In this document: piece after piece, positions 33,051 to 43,237 of the stretch
Position numbering within the stretch: the stretch's first letter is position 1
How the letters are laid out: every line of letters starts with the position of its first letter
Source: UBA5189 sp040389445
GTDB lineage: Bacteria > Chloroflexota > Limnocylindria > Limnocylindrales > CSP1-4
NCBI GenBank assembly: GCA_040389445.1
Contig: JAZJZX010000011.1
Span: forward strand, 1-64,000
Length of the DNA stretch: 64,000 bases
Direction: 5' to 3'
The notes under the pieces: model-generated
Database searches by the model: none
Told to the model about the DNA's origin: nothing
The model's input: only the letters and a program-made list of their open reading frames with translations
Made by a program: the position numbers and the translations under genes

Positions 33051-33066
33051 ACAAACCGGTGTTTGT
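33051..33066. promoter_or_regulatory. probable XylR operator at the ROK gene, ACAAAC-N4-GTTTGT
   Basis: ACAAACCGGTGTTTGT overlaps the start codon at 33059. The same half-sites occur upstream of xylA at 40773-40795 and resemble the known Bacillus XylR operator (AGTTTGTT...AACAAACT). This suggests that the ROK protein represses itself and xylA. Confidence 0.65.
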
Positions 33067-34294
33067 CGTTCGCGAAGAGATCGGACAACGGAGCGAGACG
33101 GTTCGGCGCGCGAACCTGAGTGCGATTGTCCGCGAGCTGCACCTCCGAGGACCGTTGTCGCGCTCGGATCTCGTGGCCTGGACGGGCCTGACGAGAAGCG
33201 CCATTCGCTCGCTGGTCGGCGATCTCGTGGCCGGCGACTTCGTCGTGGAGGAGGCCGCCGTTCGCCTGGGCACGCCCGGCCGCCCCTCACCGCAGGTCCG
33301 GCTCGTTGCCAGCAACGTCGTCGTGCTGGCGCTCGAGATCGCGGTGGACTCCCTGGCCGTCGCCATCGTGGGGCTCGGTGGCGAGGTGCACTGGAAGGAG
33401 CGGGTGGATCGTCCCCGAGCCCACTCCACGGTCGAGGACATCGTCAGCGACCTGCTCGAGCTGGCCGTCCGCGCCCGAAGCCGGCGCCCGCCGGACGAAA
33501 CGCCGATCGGCGTCGGCGTCGCGGTTGCCGGGCTGGTGCGGCCGACCGACGGCGTCGTAACCGTCGGGCCGAACCTCGGCTGGATCGACGTGCCGCTCGG
33601 TGATCGGCTCACCGCGGCGCTCGATCTCGCGGCCCCGATCTCGGTGGCCAATGAGGCAGATCTGGGCGCGCTGGCCGAACTTCGCCGCGGCGCTGCTCGC
33701 GGCGCCGATGACGTGCTGTACGTTCACGGAGAGGTGGGTGTGGGCGGCGGCATCATCGTGGGTGGTCGCCCGCTGTCCGGTATCTCCGGGTTCGCAGGCG
33801 AGATCGGCCACATGCCGATCAATCCGGACGGTCGGCCGTGTCGGTGCGGTTCGATCGGATGCTGGGAGACGGAGATCGGTGAAGGAGCGCTGCTCGCCCG
33901 TGCCGGCTACCCTCTCGATGGGGGCACCATGGCCGTCGCCGCCCTCATCGCAGATGCCGCCCAGGGTCGCCCGGCAGCCGTCGAGGCACTGCAGGCCGTC
34001 GGGCGGTGGCTCGGGATCGGTGTGGCCGGGCTCATCAACGTCCTCAATCCACGGGTGGTCGTCCTCGGCGGCCTGTTCTGGCGCATCCATCCATTCGTGA
34101 TCGACGAAGTCCGTGCCGAGATCGGGGCTCGAGCCCTCCTCGCGTCCCGCCAGCTGGTGACCGTCGTGCCGGCCAGTCTCGGCGTCGATGCGCCCCTGCT
34201 TGGAGCCGCGGAACTGGCCTTCGAGCCGCTCCTCGTCGATCCGGTTGCGTGGATTGGTCCGCGCACCGGGCTGCCCCAGTTGGCGACCGCATGA
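33059..34294 (+). CDS. xylR: ROK-family repressor, probable XylR
   Basis: This 411-residue regulator has an N-terminal winged helix (RANLSAIVRELHLRGPLSRSDLVAWTGLTRSAIRSLVGDLVAGDFV) and a ROK sugar-kinase-like domain with VNVGVGG-type VGVGGGIIVGGRPLSG, GEIGHMPINPDGRPCRCGSIGCWET (the zinc-binding CxCGxxGCxE) and VLGGLFWR. The neighbouring xylose transporter and xylA-xylB make XylR the likely identity; xylose should release it. GTG 33059 is chosen because AGAGAGGA lies about ten bases upstream; an in-frame ATG at 33017 has no ribosome site. The operator palindrome covers the start. Confidence 0.88.
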   Translation: MFVVREEIGQRSETVRRANLSAIVRELHLRGPLSRSDLVAWTGLTRSAIRSLVGDLVAGDFVVEEAAVRLGTPGRPSPQVRLVASNVVVLALEIAVDSLAVAIVGLGGEVHWKERVDRPRAHSTVEDIVSDLLELAVRARSRRPPDETPIGVGVAVAGLVRPTDGVVTVGPNLGWIDVPLGDRLTAALDLAAPISVANEADLGALAELRRGAARGADDVLYVHGEVGVGGGIIVGGRPLSGISGFAGEIGHMPINPDGRPCRCGSIGCWETEIGEGALLARAGYPLDGGTMAVAALIADAAQGRPAAVEALQAVGRWLGIGVAGLINVLNPRVVVLGGLFWRIHPFVIDEVRAEIGARALLASRQLVTVVPASLGVDAPLLGAAELAFEPLLVDPVAWIGPRTGLPQLATA

Positions 34295-34336
34295 TGCGTG
34301 CCATCCGGGCTCCAACCATCGCCTGTTCCACCCCAC

Positions 34337-34356
34337 CGGGCGCAGTCCGCCGCCCG
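34337..34356 (+). terminator. small hairpin after the ROK gene, CGGGCG-N8-CGCCCG
   Basis: A six-base stem followed by TGTTT lies 43 bases after the stop. It may separate the repressor transcript from the transporter operon. Confidence 0.35.
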
Positions 34357-34451
34357 TGTTTCGGCAGTCGTGGAAGTCGACGAGGAGGGTGCTAGCCTAC
34401 GAACGTCGCCGCGCAATTTCGTCATCAAATCCGGAGGAGGAGAATCAGCCA

Positions 34452-35525
34452 ATGTTCGTTCGCAAGATAGCGGCCTTGACGGCCACAGCCGCGATCGTCT
34501 TCGCGGCATGTTCGACCGCGCCAGGCACCAGCACCGCCCCAACCGGCGGCACGGCTGCGGGCTGCAAGGTCGGCGTGTCGTGGAACAACTACCAGGAGGA
34601 GCGCTGGGCCAAGTGGGATGAGCCGGCCATCAAGGCCGCTCTTGCCGCTGCCGGCGCGACCTACGACTCGAACGACGCAAAGTCGTCCGCCGAGACACAG
34701 GCCACCAACGTCGAGACGTTGATCTCCAACGGCGCCAAGGTCGTGATCATCCTGGCGCAGGACGGCACCGCCGCCAAGTCGTCCGTGGACGCCGCCGCCA
34801 ACGCGGGCGTCGCCGTCATCGCCTACGACCGCCTCATCGAGGATCCGCGGGCGCTCTACATCACCTTCGACAACCAACTGGTGGGCAAGCTCCAGGCAGA
34901 GGCCATCTTCAAGGCCGTGCCGAAGGGCAACTACGTGATCATCAAGGGCAACAAGGCCGACGCGAACGCAGACTTCCTGCGTGGCGGCATGGACCTGGTG
35001 ATCAAGTCCGCGGTTGACTCCGGCGACATCAAGATCGTCGGCGAGACCTACACGGACAACTGGGATCCCAAGAACGCGCAGACCGAGATGGAGCAGTTCC
35101 TGACGGCCAACAACAACAAGGTCGACGCCGTTCTCTCCGAGAATGACGGCATGGCCGGCGGCGTCGTCGCCGCTCTGGCGGCTCAGGGTCTCGCGGGCAA
35201 GGTGCCCGTGTCCGGCCAGGACGGCGACGCTGCCGCCCTCAACCGGGTCGCCCTCGGGACGCAGACCGTTGACGTCTGGAAGGACGCCCGCGAGCTCGGC
35301 AAGGCCGCCGGCGAGGCCGCCGCGGCCCTCTGTGCAGACAAGGACGTCTCGAAGGTGTCGGGCACGGTGAAGTTCACCACCCCCGGCAAGAACGAGATGA
35401 ACTCGATCTTCATCCAGCCGATTCCGATCACCAAGGACAACCTGAGCGTCGTCCTCGATGCCGGGTGGATCACGAAGGACGTCCTGTGCAAGGACGTCAC
35501 CGCCGGCTCGGTCGCCGGCTGCTGA
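34452..35525 (+). CDS. xylF: xylose-type ABC transporter substrate-binding lipoprotein
   Basis: This periplasmic-binding-type protein (peripla_BP_4 fold, 357 residues) is anchored by a lipobox ending VFAAC (Cys 20). The mature part follows the XylF pattern: CKVGVSWNNYQEERWAKWDEPAIKAAL, ISNGAKVVIILAQDG, VAVIAYDRLIEDPRALYITFDNQLVGKLQA, and AVLSENDGMAGGVVAAL with GQDGDAAALNRV. The neighbours point to xylose as ligand. A very strong ribosome site (GGAGGAGGAG) precedes ATG 34452, and a long hairpin follows, which fits production in excess over the permease. Confidence 0.9.
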   Translation: MFVRKIAALTATAAIVFAACSTAPGTSTAPTGGTAAGCKVGVSWNNYQEERWAKWDEPAIKAALAAAGATYDSNDAKSSAETQATNVETLISNGAKVVIILAQDGTAAKSSVDAAANAGVAVIAYDRLIEDPRALYITFDNQLVGKLQAEAIFKAVPKGNYVIIKGNKADANADFLRGGMDLVIKSAVDSGDIKIVGETYTDNWDPKNAQTEMEQFLTANNNKVDAVLSENDGMAGGVVAALAAQGLAGKVPVSGQDGDAAALNRVALGTQTVDVWKDARELGKAAGEAAAALCADKDVSKVSGTVKFTTPGKNEMNSIFIQPIPITKDNLSVVLDAGWITKDVLCKDVTAGSVAGC

Positions 35526-35556
35526 CGGGAGAGTCTCCGACTCACCGCAGGTAACT

Positions 35557-35594
35557 CGCGCCCTGCACCGGCGGACCGCCGCCGGTGCAGGGCG
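35557..35594 (+). promoter_or_regulatory. 17-bp perfect hairpin between xylF and the permease gene
   Basis: GCGCCCTGCACCGGCGG pairs perfectly with its complement at 35578-35594 around a four-base ACCG loop. There is no T run. It should stabilise the upstream xylF message or cut readthrough, giving more binding protein than permease. The maltodextrin operon has the same kind of element. Confidence 0.8.
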
Positions 35595-35671
35595 CATTGC
35601 ATAATCGACGCATTTCAGGCGCCCCAACCACCGCAGTCGTCGGTCCTGGGTCAGATCAGGAGCCACCTACC

Positions 35672-37009
35672 ATGCGCTCGATCCGCTCAGCTCTCGCTCA
35701 AGTCGTGAATGCGATCCGATCGGCCCTTGCGCCGGCTGGGCATGCGACCCGGGGGTTCCTCGCCGCGACCGAGATCGATACGCGTCTCGCCGGCATGATC
35801 GCCGCGCTCGCCGTGATCTGGATCGGGTTCAATATCCTCTCGAACGGCTTGTTCCTGTCTTCACGCAACCTGTGGAACCTGTCCGTTCAGAGCTCATCCA
35901 TCGCCATCATGGCGACCGGCATGGTCCTCATCATCGTGTCGCGCAACATCGATCTGTCGGTCGGGTCGATGCTGGGGTTCATCGGCTACACGATGGCCAT
36001 GGTCCAGGCCATGTGGATTCCGACCGCGCTCGGACTTGGCTTCAATCAGCCGTATACCTGGATCGTCGCCCTGGCCATCGGCGTCATCCTCGGAGCGCTC
36101 ATCGGCGGGCTCCAGGGGTTCGTCATCGCCTACGGAGGCGTGCCGGCGTTCATCGTCACGCTCGGCGGGTTCCTCATCTGGCGCGGCCTGATCTTCTGGT
36201 ACGCGCAGGGTCAGACGATCGCCCCGATGGACTCCACGTACCAGCTGATCGGCGGCGGCCCGGCCGGATCACTCGGCTTCGGGTTGAGCTGGCTCGTGGG
36301 CATCGCTGCATGTCTCGGGATCGCCTATACCGTGATCATGGGCGGTCGGCGTCGCAAGGCGTACGGCTTCCCGGTCCGGCCGACCTGGGCGGTCATCACC
36401 ATCATCGCCGCCGGCTCGAGCGCGGTCCTCGGCGCGGTCTGGGTCGCCAACAACTACTTCTGGCCGCCCGCCCTGGCCAGCCAGTACGCCCAGGCGAACG
36501 GAATCATCGAGCCGCCCGGAGGGCTTCAGATCCCGACCGGGATCGCGTTCCCCGTGCTCATCCTGATCGGTGTCACGCTGGTGATGAACTACCTGGCGAC
36601 GCGGCGCAAGTTCGGACGGTACGTCTACTCCATCGGCGGCAACCCGGATGCCGCCGAACTCGGCGGGATCAACGTGCGACGGACGATCGTCGGCACCTAC
36701 GCGGTCATGGGCATCCTGGTGGCCATCAGTGCCGGTGTCCAGACGGCCCGCCTCAACGCGGCGGTCACCAACCTCGGTGTCCAGAACGAGCTCGACGTGA
36801 TCGCCGCCGCCGTGATCGGCGGCACCTCGTTCTCGGGCGGCATCGGAACGATCACGGGAGCCGTGCTCGGGGCCGTGGTCATGCAATCGCTCCGGTCCGG
36901 CATGGTGCTCCTTCGGGTGGATTCGCCCACCCAGGACATCGTGGTCGGCATCGTCCTCGTAGCCGCGGTCGGACTCGACGCCTTTGCGCGTCGACGGTCC
37001 AGCCGCTAG
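35672..37009 (+). CDS. xylH: xylose-type ABC transporter permease
   Basis: This 445-residue inner-membrane permease of the ribose/xylose (AraH/RbsC) family has about ten spans, with the EAA-like coupling region near the end. Motifs include LSVQSSSIAIMATGMVLIIVSRNIDLSVGSMLGFIG, GVPAFIVTLGGFLIWRGL, GRYVYSIGGNPDAAELGGINVRR and AAAVIGGTSFSGGIGT. Like XylH, it is longer than RbsC because of an extra central loop (WVANNYFWPPALASQYAQANG). ATG 35672 has CAGGAG upstream. Confidence 0.93.
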   Translation: MRSIRSALAQVVNAIRSALAPAGHATRGFLAATEIDTRLAGMIAALAVIWIGFNILSNGLFLSSRNLWNLSVQSSSIAIMATGMVLIIVSRNIDLSVGSMLGFIGYTMAMVQAMWIPTALGLGFNQPYTWIVALAIGVILGALIGGLQGFVIAYGGVPAFIVTLGGFLIWRGLIFWYAQGQTIAPMDSTYQLIGGGPAGSLGFGLSWLVGIAACLGIAYTVIMGGRRRKAYGFPVRPTWAVITIIAAGSSAVLGAVWVANNYFWPPALASQYAQANGIIEPPGGLQIPTGIAFPVLILIGVTLVMNYLATRRKFGRYVYSIGGNPDAAELGGINVRRTIVGTYAVMGILVAISAGVQTARLNAAVTNLGVQNELDVIAAAVIGGTSFSGGIGTITGAVLGAVVMQSLRSGMVLLRVDSPTQDIVVGIVLVAAVGLDAFARRRSSR

Positions 37010-37028
37010 TCGCGAAGGAGCACGAGAG

Positions 37029-37797
<769 letters not shown>

Positions 37798-37814
<17 letters not shown>

Positions 37815-39342
37815 GCGACGCAGCGTCCGGCGACGAAGCCCCGGCGAGACCGTCGCGCCCAGATCCGTGGAAGGTCGGCGCCAGGGCCGGATAGAGGGCT
37901 CGGTACGCCGCGTGCGCATCGGCATAGCCGGCGCGCCCTGCTCCCGGGACCGCCACCGGTTGTGTGTGGACGAGTGATTCCGTCGCGCTTGGAACGTCCG
38001 GAAACCAGCCGGCCCCGACGGCGGCGAGCACGGCGGCTCCGAATGCGGCGCCCTCGCTCGTGGATGGGCTGACGAGCTCGGTATCCAGGACGTCGGCGAG
38101 GATCTGCCGCCACACGCTGCTCGCAAGGCCGCCACCCGAGGCCCGAATCTCGCCCGGCGGCGGCATTCCCGCGGCCAGCATCAGGTCGAGTCCATCACGG
38201 AGTCCGAAGGCGACCCCTTCGAGGACGGCCCGGGTCAGGTGGCGCCGGTCGTGCTGAAGCGTGAGGCCCACGAAGGCGCCGCGCGCCAACGGATCCGGAT
38301 GTGGACTTCGCTCACCCGACAGGTAGGGCAGGAAGAACAGGCCGTCCGCGGCCGCCCGGACGCCGCCGGCCGACGCGGCGAGGTCGCCGAAGCTGACCTC
38401 CGGCGCGACCACATCACGCAACCAGCGCAGGCTGCCCGCCGCCGACAGCATCACCGACATCAGGTGCCACCGGCCCGGCACGGCATGACAAAACGCATGA
38501 ACTCGCCCGCCCGGGTCGTGGATCGGGGTGGTGGTGGTCGCGAAGACCACACCGGATGTGCCGAGCGACAGGGCCACGGTGCCAGCATCGACCACGCCGA
38601 CCCCGACCGCGTTGGCGGCCTGGTCACCGCCGCCTGCCATCACCGGTGTGCCGACCCGGAGCCCCGTTGCCTCGGCCGCCGTGGCGGACACCTTCCCGGT
38701 AATTTCGGGTCCCTCATGGGTCGGCGGGAACAGCGACGGATCCAGGTCGAGCGCCGCCAATACCTCGGGTGACCAGGTCCTCGCGGCGAGATCGAAGAGG
38801 AGTGTCCCGGATCCATCGGCCTTGTCCATCGCGAAGTCGCCGGTGAGACGCAGGCGGAGGTAATCCTTCGGCAGGAGGACGTGACGGACCTTCGCCCAGA
38901 TGTCCGGCTCATGGCGGCGGACCCACAGCAACTTCGGGGCGGTCAATCCGGTGATGGCATCGTTGCCGGTGATCGCGATCAGGCGTTCCGGACCGACCGC
39001 GGCCCGGATGGCGTCACACTCGGCGGCCGTGCGCTGGTCGTTCCAGAGGATGGCCGGACGGAGGACGGCGCCCGAACCGTCGAGCAGCACGGCCCCGTGC
39101 ATCTGACCCGTCAGGCCGACGGCGTCAACGTCGGCCCCGGCGGTTCCCGTCGAGGCCAGGACGTCCCGGAGGGCCGACTGTCCGGCCCTCCACCAGTGCC
39201 CGGGATCCTGCTCACTCCACAACGGATGGGGCATGTCCACGCCGTATTCGGCCGTGGCGATCCCGACGACCGACCCGGAATCGTCGATGAGGACGGCCTT
39301 CGTCGCCGTCGTCGATGCGTCGATCCCGACGACGAATCCCAC
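37798..39342 (-). CDS. xylB: xylulokinase
   Basis: XylB phosphorylates D-xylulose made by XylA. This FGGY-family kinase of 514 residues shows GIDASTTATKAVLID, the sugar-contact motif GLTGQMHGAVLLD, LWNDQRT, the catalytic-type GGGDQAANAVG, and PYLSGERSPHPDP; the final ATP-site motif is SGGGLASSVWRQILADVL. It follows xylA by three bases. The tail ends in a Ser/Ala/Pro-rich stretch (SSPDAASPSPGR) that overlaps the transporter ATPase gene. Confidence 0.95.
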
Positions 39343-39345
39343 GGG

Positions 39346-40707
39346 TCAGTCGCTGGACGACGCGCCGGGACTCGACTCAACCGCCCAGATCGCCCGGTTG
39401 ACCAGGTTCTCCAGGTACTCCTGCCGACCCGATACGGGCTTCGGATCGACAGCCCCGTCGAGCACCGAGGCGGCCAGGGACTCGAGGGTCGCCGAACCGC
39501 CCATCACGGATCGTCCGAGGTCGCCGCTCCAGCCCGCATAGCGCGCCACGCGGTTGGCCTCGATGGCTCCCTGTTCGACCATCATGGCGGCCACGAGCAG
39601 CGACCGCGCGAGCGTGTCCATCCCGCCGATATGAGCGTGGAACAGGTCCAGCCGGTCCATGCTCTGGCGGCGGAGCTTGGTGTCGAAGTTGAAGCCGCCG
39701 GTGGCGAAGCCTCCCGCCCGGAGGATTTCATACAGCGCGAGGGACAGTTCATCGACCGAATTCGGGAACTGGTCCGTATCCCAGCCGTTCTGGTAATCGC
39801 CGCGGTTGGCGTCGATGCTTCCGAACACGCCGAGGGCAATGGCCGTGGCGATCTCATGCTGGAAGCTGTGGCCGGCGAGCGTGGCGTGGTTCGCCTCGAG
39901 GTTGACGCCGAACTCGTTCTCGAGGCCGTGGCGAGCGAGGAACCCGTGAACGGTCGCTGAATCGTAGTCGTACTGATGCTTCGTCGGCTCCTGGGGCTTC
40001 GGCTCCAGCAGGAGTTTGCCGGCGAAACCGATCCGGTGCTTGTGCTCGGCGACGAGTCCGAGGAAGCGGCCCAGCTGCTGCGACTCGCGTCCGAGATCGG
40101 TGTTGAGGAGTGTTTCGTAGCCCTCCCGCCCGCCCCACAGGACGTAGTTCGAGCCACCCAGGCGTTTGGTCACCTCGAGCATGACCTTCACCTGTGCCGC
40201 GGCGTACGCGAAGACCTCCGGGTCCGGGTTGGTGGCAGCCCCGGCGGCATAGCGCGGGTGGCTGAACAGGTTGGCCGTGCCCCACAGCAGGCGCACGCCC
40301 GTCCGCGCCATGTGCGCCTCTGCCTCGTCGACGATGGTGTGGAGATTGGCCGTCGATTCGGCGAAGGTGCGACCCTCGGGCGCCATGTCCCGATCATGGA
40401 AGCAGTAGAACGGGACGCCCAGCTTGTCGAAGAACTCGAACGCCGCCGCCAGCTTCTGCCGGGCCGCCGCCATCGGCTCGGCCGAGGGTGCGAGCCAGGG
40501 GCGATCGAACGTGCCGACACCAAAGACGTCGGCGCCCGGCCAGTTGAACGAATGCCAGTAGCAGACGGCGATCCGGAGGTGGTCCTCCATGCGCTTGCCC
40601 AGCACCAGCCGATCCGGTTCGTAGACCTTGAACGCTAGGGGTTCGTCCGAGCCCAGACCCCCGAACGGGATCCGGCCCTGGACCTGGGGAAAGAACTCCT
40701 GGGCCAT
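39346..40707 (-). CDS. xylA: xylose isomerase, class II
   Basis: XylA converts D-xylose to D-xylulose. The metal and catalytic residues are in the signature VPFYCFHDRDMAPEG (His, Asp), VLWGGREGYETLLNTD and LLLEPKPQEPTKHQYDYD (Glu, Lys), LEANHATLAGHSFQHE, and FGSIDANRGDYQNGWDTDQFP. The length of 453 and the longer N-terminus place it in class II. GGAGGA precedes the ATG. A TACGCT hexamer (40761-40766) and an overlapping XylR operator form the promoter of the xylA-xylB operon. Confidence 0.96.
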   Translation of the reverse strand: MAQEFFPQVQGRIPFGGLGSDEPLAFKVYEPDRLVLGKRMEDHLRIAVCYWHSFNWPGADVFGVGTFDRPWLAPSAEPMAAARQKLAAAFEFFDKLGVPFYCFHDRDMAPEGRTFAESTANLHTIVDEAEAHMARTGVRLLWGTANLFSHPRYAAGAATNPDPEVFAYAAAQVKVMLEVTKRLGGSNYVLWGGREGYETLLNTDLGRESQQLGRFLGLVAEHKHRIGFAGKLLLEPKPQEPTKHQYDYDSATVHGFLARHGLENEFGVNLEANHATLAGHSFQHEIATAIALGVFGSIDANRGDYQNGWDTDQFPNSVDELSLALYEILRAGGFATGGFNFDTKLRRQSMDRLDLFHAHIGGMDTLARSLLVAAMMVEQGAIEANRVARYAGWSGDLGRSVMGGSATLESLAASVLDGAVDPKPVSGRQEYLENLVNRAIWAVESSPGASSSD

Positions 40708-40760
40708 GCGTCAATCCTCCACGCCGGTGTGCCGGGCCGGCCTCAGTCTGCAGGTGGGTG

Positions 40761-40766
40761 AGCGTA
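40761..40766 (-). promoter_or_regulatory. -10 hexamer TACGCT of the xylA-xylB promoter
   Basis: TACGCT on the minus strand lies just downstream of the operator. The leader to the xylA ATG is about 50 bases, and a GGAGGA ribosome site is present. Confidence 0.55.
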
Positions 40767-40772
40767 GCACAC

Positions 40773-40795
40773 GTTTGTGTAATACAAACACAAAC
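40773..40795. promoter_or_regulatory. probable XylR operator at xylA, GTTTGTGT-N7-ACACAAAC
   Basis: The eight-base arms are perfect, and a further ACAAAC half-site sits in the spacer; an ACTAG flank follows. The site overlaps the expected -35 region of the xylA promoter. Together with the ROK gene site it marks a two-site xylose regulon. Confidence 0.7.
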
Positions 40796-40888
40796 TAGTC
40801 GACGATCGAGCGCAGCGAGCAGCCGATCGGCGCGGCAGCGTCCCGGACGATCCCGTCGGCGTCGCCGTCTTCCACCCGGTGGACATGG

Positions 40889-42109
40889 TCAGCCGGCAGC
40901 GTCCACGGCAGCCAGGTAGCGGGGATCGTCGCGTCGGATGGCATCGGGGTTGACACCCCGCCGTACCGCCAGCTGCTCGGCCAGTCGTTGCAGTGGCACG
41001 GTCGTTCCGACGAGGGCGGCCACCGAGGTCGGGATCGTGGGTGCGTCCGGAACCAGAACCCGCCCGGCAGGTGTCAGGTCGACGTCGATCTCCCCGGCTA
41101 CCACGGTCGAGGCAATCAGGCCCACCTCGATGCCCAGCTCGCGACAGGCGCGGAGGAGCCCGAGTCCTCGTGCCGTTCGGGCACCTCGCGCCGAGGGGTC
41201 CGCAAGGATCAGCACGAGTCCGGTCTGCTCGTCCGTGCCGGCAAGGTGGCCGTGCAGCATCGTTTCCAGGTCGCGCATCGCCGAGGGTAGCTGGGCGCCC
41301 TCCTCCACCTTGAGCGTGAGCTCGCGGGCGGCGATCCGATCGACGCCGCTGCCGATCATCAGCAGCCGGGATGCTCCGGACAGGCGAGCGGCCATGGCGG
41401 CCAGCGCCGAGGTCGCAGCGGCCGACAGGCCATCGGCAAGCAGCGACCGGATTGCGGCCGGCTCGACAGGCGATCGGGTCACCTGCCCGCCCAAGGCGAT
41501 CCCGACGAGGATGGGGGACAGGTACCCGATGGTGTGGCACCAGCTCTGGTCCATTTCGTCGGTGGAGATCGCGATGTCCGCGAACGTGCCGCCCGGCGAT
41601 CCAGCAGCCGCGGTGATCATTGCAACCGTCGAGCCCGCGTCCCGCGCTGCACTCAGGGCGCGATAGGTCGCCTGGGTCCCGCCCTCGTGACTCACCCCGA
41701 TCACCACCGAGCCCGGACCGCCGAGCACGGGCTCGAGTGCCCCTTCGAAGGCCTGAACGGCGATCGGCGCGCCGCCGACGCCGAGGGCGGACGGCAAGCC
41801 GGCGCTCCGGTTGGCATCGCGGAGAATCTCGGCGACGGCAACGGCGCCATGCTCGCTCGTGCCGCATCCCACGACGATCACGGGCCGCCCGGCCGCCGCG
41901 GCTCCCCGGATCGCATCCGCCAGCGCCGCGGCCGGACCATTCGGCGCCGCCAGGCGTTTCAGAACGCGTTCGGCCAGGGCCGGTTCGGCCTCGATCATCT
42001 CGGTCATGTGATAGGGGACCCCCGACCGCAGGCTCGGCATGTCCGATCCGGTCCAGGGCTCGGGAGCGGGCGGGAGGGGCGCTGAGGCGTCGGGTCGTCG
42101 GTCGTTCAT
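40889..42109 (-). CDS. double-SIS-domain sugar isomerase-like protein
   Basis: This 406-residue cytosolic protein has two SIS domains like the isomerase half of GlmS or AgaS: MTEMIEAEPALAERVLKRL, VIVVGCGTSEHGAVAVAEILRD, VVIGVSHEGGTQATYRALSAARDAG, then LLMIGSGVDRIAARELTLKVEEGAQLPSAMRDLETMLHGHLAG. No glutaminase domain is present, so it may be a sugar-phosphate deaminase/isomerase or a regulator. It lies upstream of the xyl operon on the same strand, with 181 bases and the XylR operator between. TATCCT six bases before ATG 42109 indicates a leaderless start. Confidence 0.83.
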   Translation of the reverse strand: MNDRRPDASAPLPPAPEPWTGSDMPSLRSGVPYHMTEMIEAEPALAERVLKRLAAPNGPAAALADAIRGAAAAGRPVIVVGCGTSEHGAVAVAEILRDANRSAGLPSALGVGGAPIAVQAFEGALEPVLGGPGSVVIGVSHEGGTQATYRALSAARDAGSTVAMITAAAGSPGGTFADIAISTDEMDQSWCHTIGYLSPILVGIALGGQVTRSPVEPAAIRSLLADGLSAAATSALAAMAARLSGASRLLMIGSGVDRIAARELTLKVEEGAQLPSAMRDLETMLHGHLAGTDEQTGLVLILADPSARGARTARGLGLLRACRELGIEVGLIASTVVAGEIDVDLTPAGRVLVPDAPTIPTSVAALVGTTVPLQRLAEQLAVRRGVNPDAIRRDDPRYLAAVDAAG

Positions 42110-42115
42110 GCCCCG

Positions 42116-42121
42116 AGGATA
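42116..42121 (-). promoter_or_regulatory. -10 hexamer TATCCT, leaderless arrangement
   Basis: TATCCT is followed by six bases and then the double-SIS ATG at 42109. Confidence 0.5.
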
Positions 42122-42185
42122 CGAGAGGCAACCGGGTGGTGCGCTGGTGGCCCGACCGGCGCGACGCCGGCCGCCGTCATCGGCA

Positions 42186-42662
42186 TCAGGCGGGCGCTCG
42201 ACCGATCCTGCCGATCCGGCGCAATGGTCCGTACCGGAACCAGACACGACCGACCAGCAGGTCCAGGGGCACAGGTCCGAAGCGATCCGAGTCGATCGGC
42301 GGGCCAAAGCCCGCCGCCGCCGCCACGTCGGGCGTCGCGTCGGCCTGGAGCCACGCCTCGTCCGCTCCGAGGACGATGTAGCCCCCGTTGAACGGCACGC
42401 GCTCTCCGGCCCGGGCTCGGACGCGCTTGATCGCCAGCGACTGGGAGTGCGGCTCACGGAAGACGACCACGCTGCCCGGTCGAGGCCAGCGTCGGGAACG
42501 TGGATCGACGAGGAGCCAATCGCCGGGTGCAATCCCGGGCAGCATCGATCCCTCGGCGACCACCACGCGCCAGGGTCCGCGCCATCGTGACCACGGGGCT
42601 CGGTGGCCCCGGGCCCCCGGACGATCCGGCGCCGGAGCGGTCGGTTCCGGCGCCGGCGTCAT
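42186..42662 (-). CDS. sodX: S26-family protease, probable Ni-SOD maturation protease
   Basis: A 158-residue signal-peptidase-like protein (S26/LexA-type fold) with the catalytic Ser39 in VVAEGSMLPGIAPGDWLLVDP and the Lys79 in AIKRVRARAGE. It has no clear membrane anchor, as in the Ni-SOD maturation group, which cut the N-terminal propeptide of SodN in the cytosol. The sodN gene ends 42 bases upstream on the same strand. The start at 42662 is the first ATG; a Pro/Ala/Arg-rich stretch precedes the domain. Confidence 0.85.
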   Translation of the reverse strand: MTPAPEPTAPAPDRPGARGHRAPWSRWRGPWRVVVAEGSMLPGIAPGDWLLVDPRSRRWPRPGSVVVFREPHSQSLAIKRVRARAGERVPFNGGYIVLGADEAWLQADATPDVAAAAGFGPPIDSDRFGPVPLDLLVGRVWFRYGPLRRIGRIGRAPA

Positions 42663-42704
42663 GGGGCGGCCGCTGCATTCGCGATCAGGCGGGACGGCGC
42701 CGGA

Positions 42705-43145
42705 TCAGCCGGGCCGGCCGGCGAGGCGGGTCTTGGCCGGTCCGCCGGTGGCCTTCCACGCGGCATCCACCTCGTCGATGAGCTCGAGCAGGCGCTTCGC
42801 GTCGGCCGGGTCGTTCGAGGCCTTGACCTTGGACGCCTGCTTGGTGGCCTGCCAGAACAGGTCGTGGAGGTTCGGAACGACCTCGAGGTGCTCGGGCTTG
42901 AAGTAGTCGTGCCACAGGACGTCGAGGTGATGCTTCACGAGATCGGCTCGCTGCTCCTTGATGCCGATCGCGCGGGTGCGATAGGCCGCGTCCTCATTGG
43001 CCGCGTACTTCTCGATGATCCGGTAACAGGATTCGGCTTCGATTCGGGCCTGCTCCGGGTCGTAGACGCCGCACGGCAGGTCGCAATGGGCGCGAACGGT
43101 GGTCCTGGGGGCAATGCGTGAGGCAAGGCTGCGGAAGATCGGCAT
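42705..43145 (-). CDS. sodN: nickel superoxide dismutase
   Basis: SodN dismutates superoxide at a nickel centre. The nickel hook is complete: HCDLPCGVYDP, with His20, Cys21 and Cys25 of the precursor becoming His1, Cys2 and Cys6 after removal of a 19-residue propeptide (MPIFRSLASRIAP...). The helical body ARIEAESCYRIIEKY ... LVKHHLDVLWHDYFKPEHLE is typical. AAGGAG precedes the ATG. The maturation protease gene follows. Nickel-responsive control (Nur-like) is known elsewhere, but I see no clear Nur site. Confidence 0.95.
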   Translation of the reverse strand: MPIFRSLASRIAPRTTVRAHCDLPCGVYDPEQARIEAESCYRIIEKYAANEDAAYRTRAIGIKEQRADLVKHHLDVLWHDYFKPEHLEVVPNLHDLFWQATKQASKVKASNDPADAKRLLELIDEVDAAWKATGGPAKTRLAGRPG

Positions 43146-43237
43146 GGGACTCCTTCGGTTACGCGGAATAAGTCGTTACGCAGGCCTTGAGTGTCAGGAG
43201 GTGGGGCGGGACTGTCAAACGCCGCATGTGCGGATCT

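Noticed and set aside
35557..35594. The xylF hairpin as an ordinary Rho-independent terminator
   Set aside because: No T run follows, and the permease and ATPase genes continue in the same direction with no other promoter.
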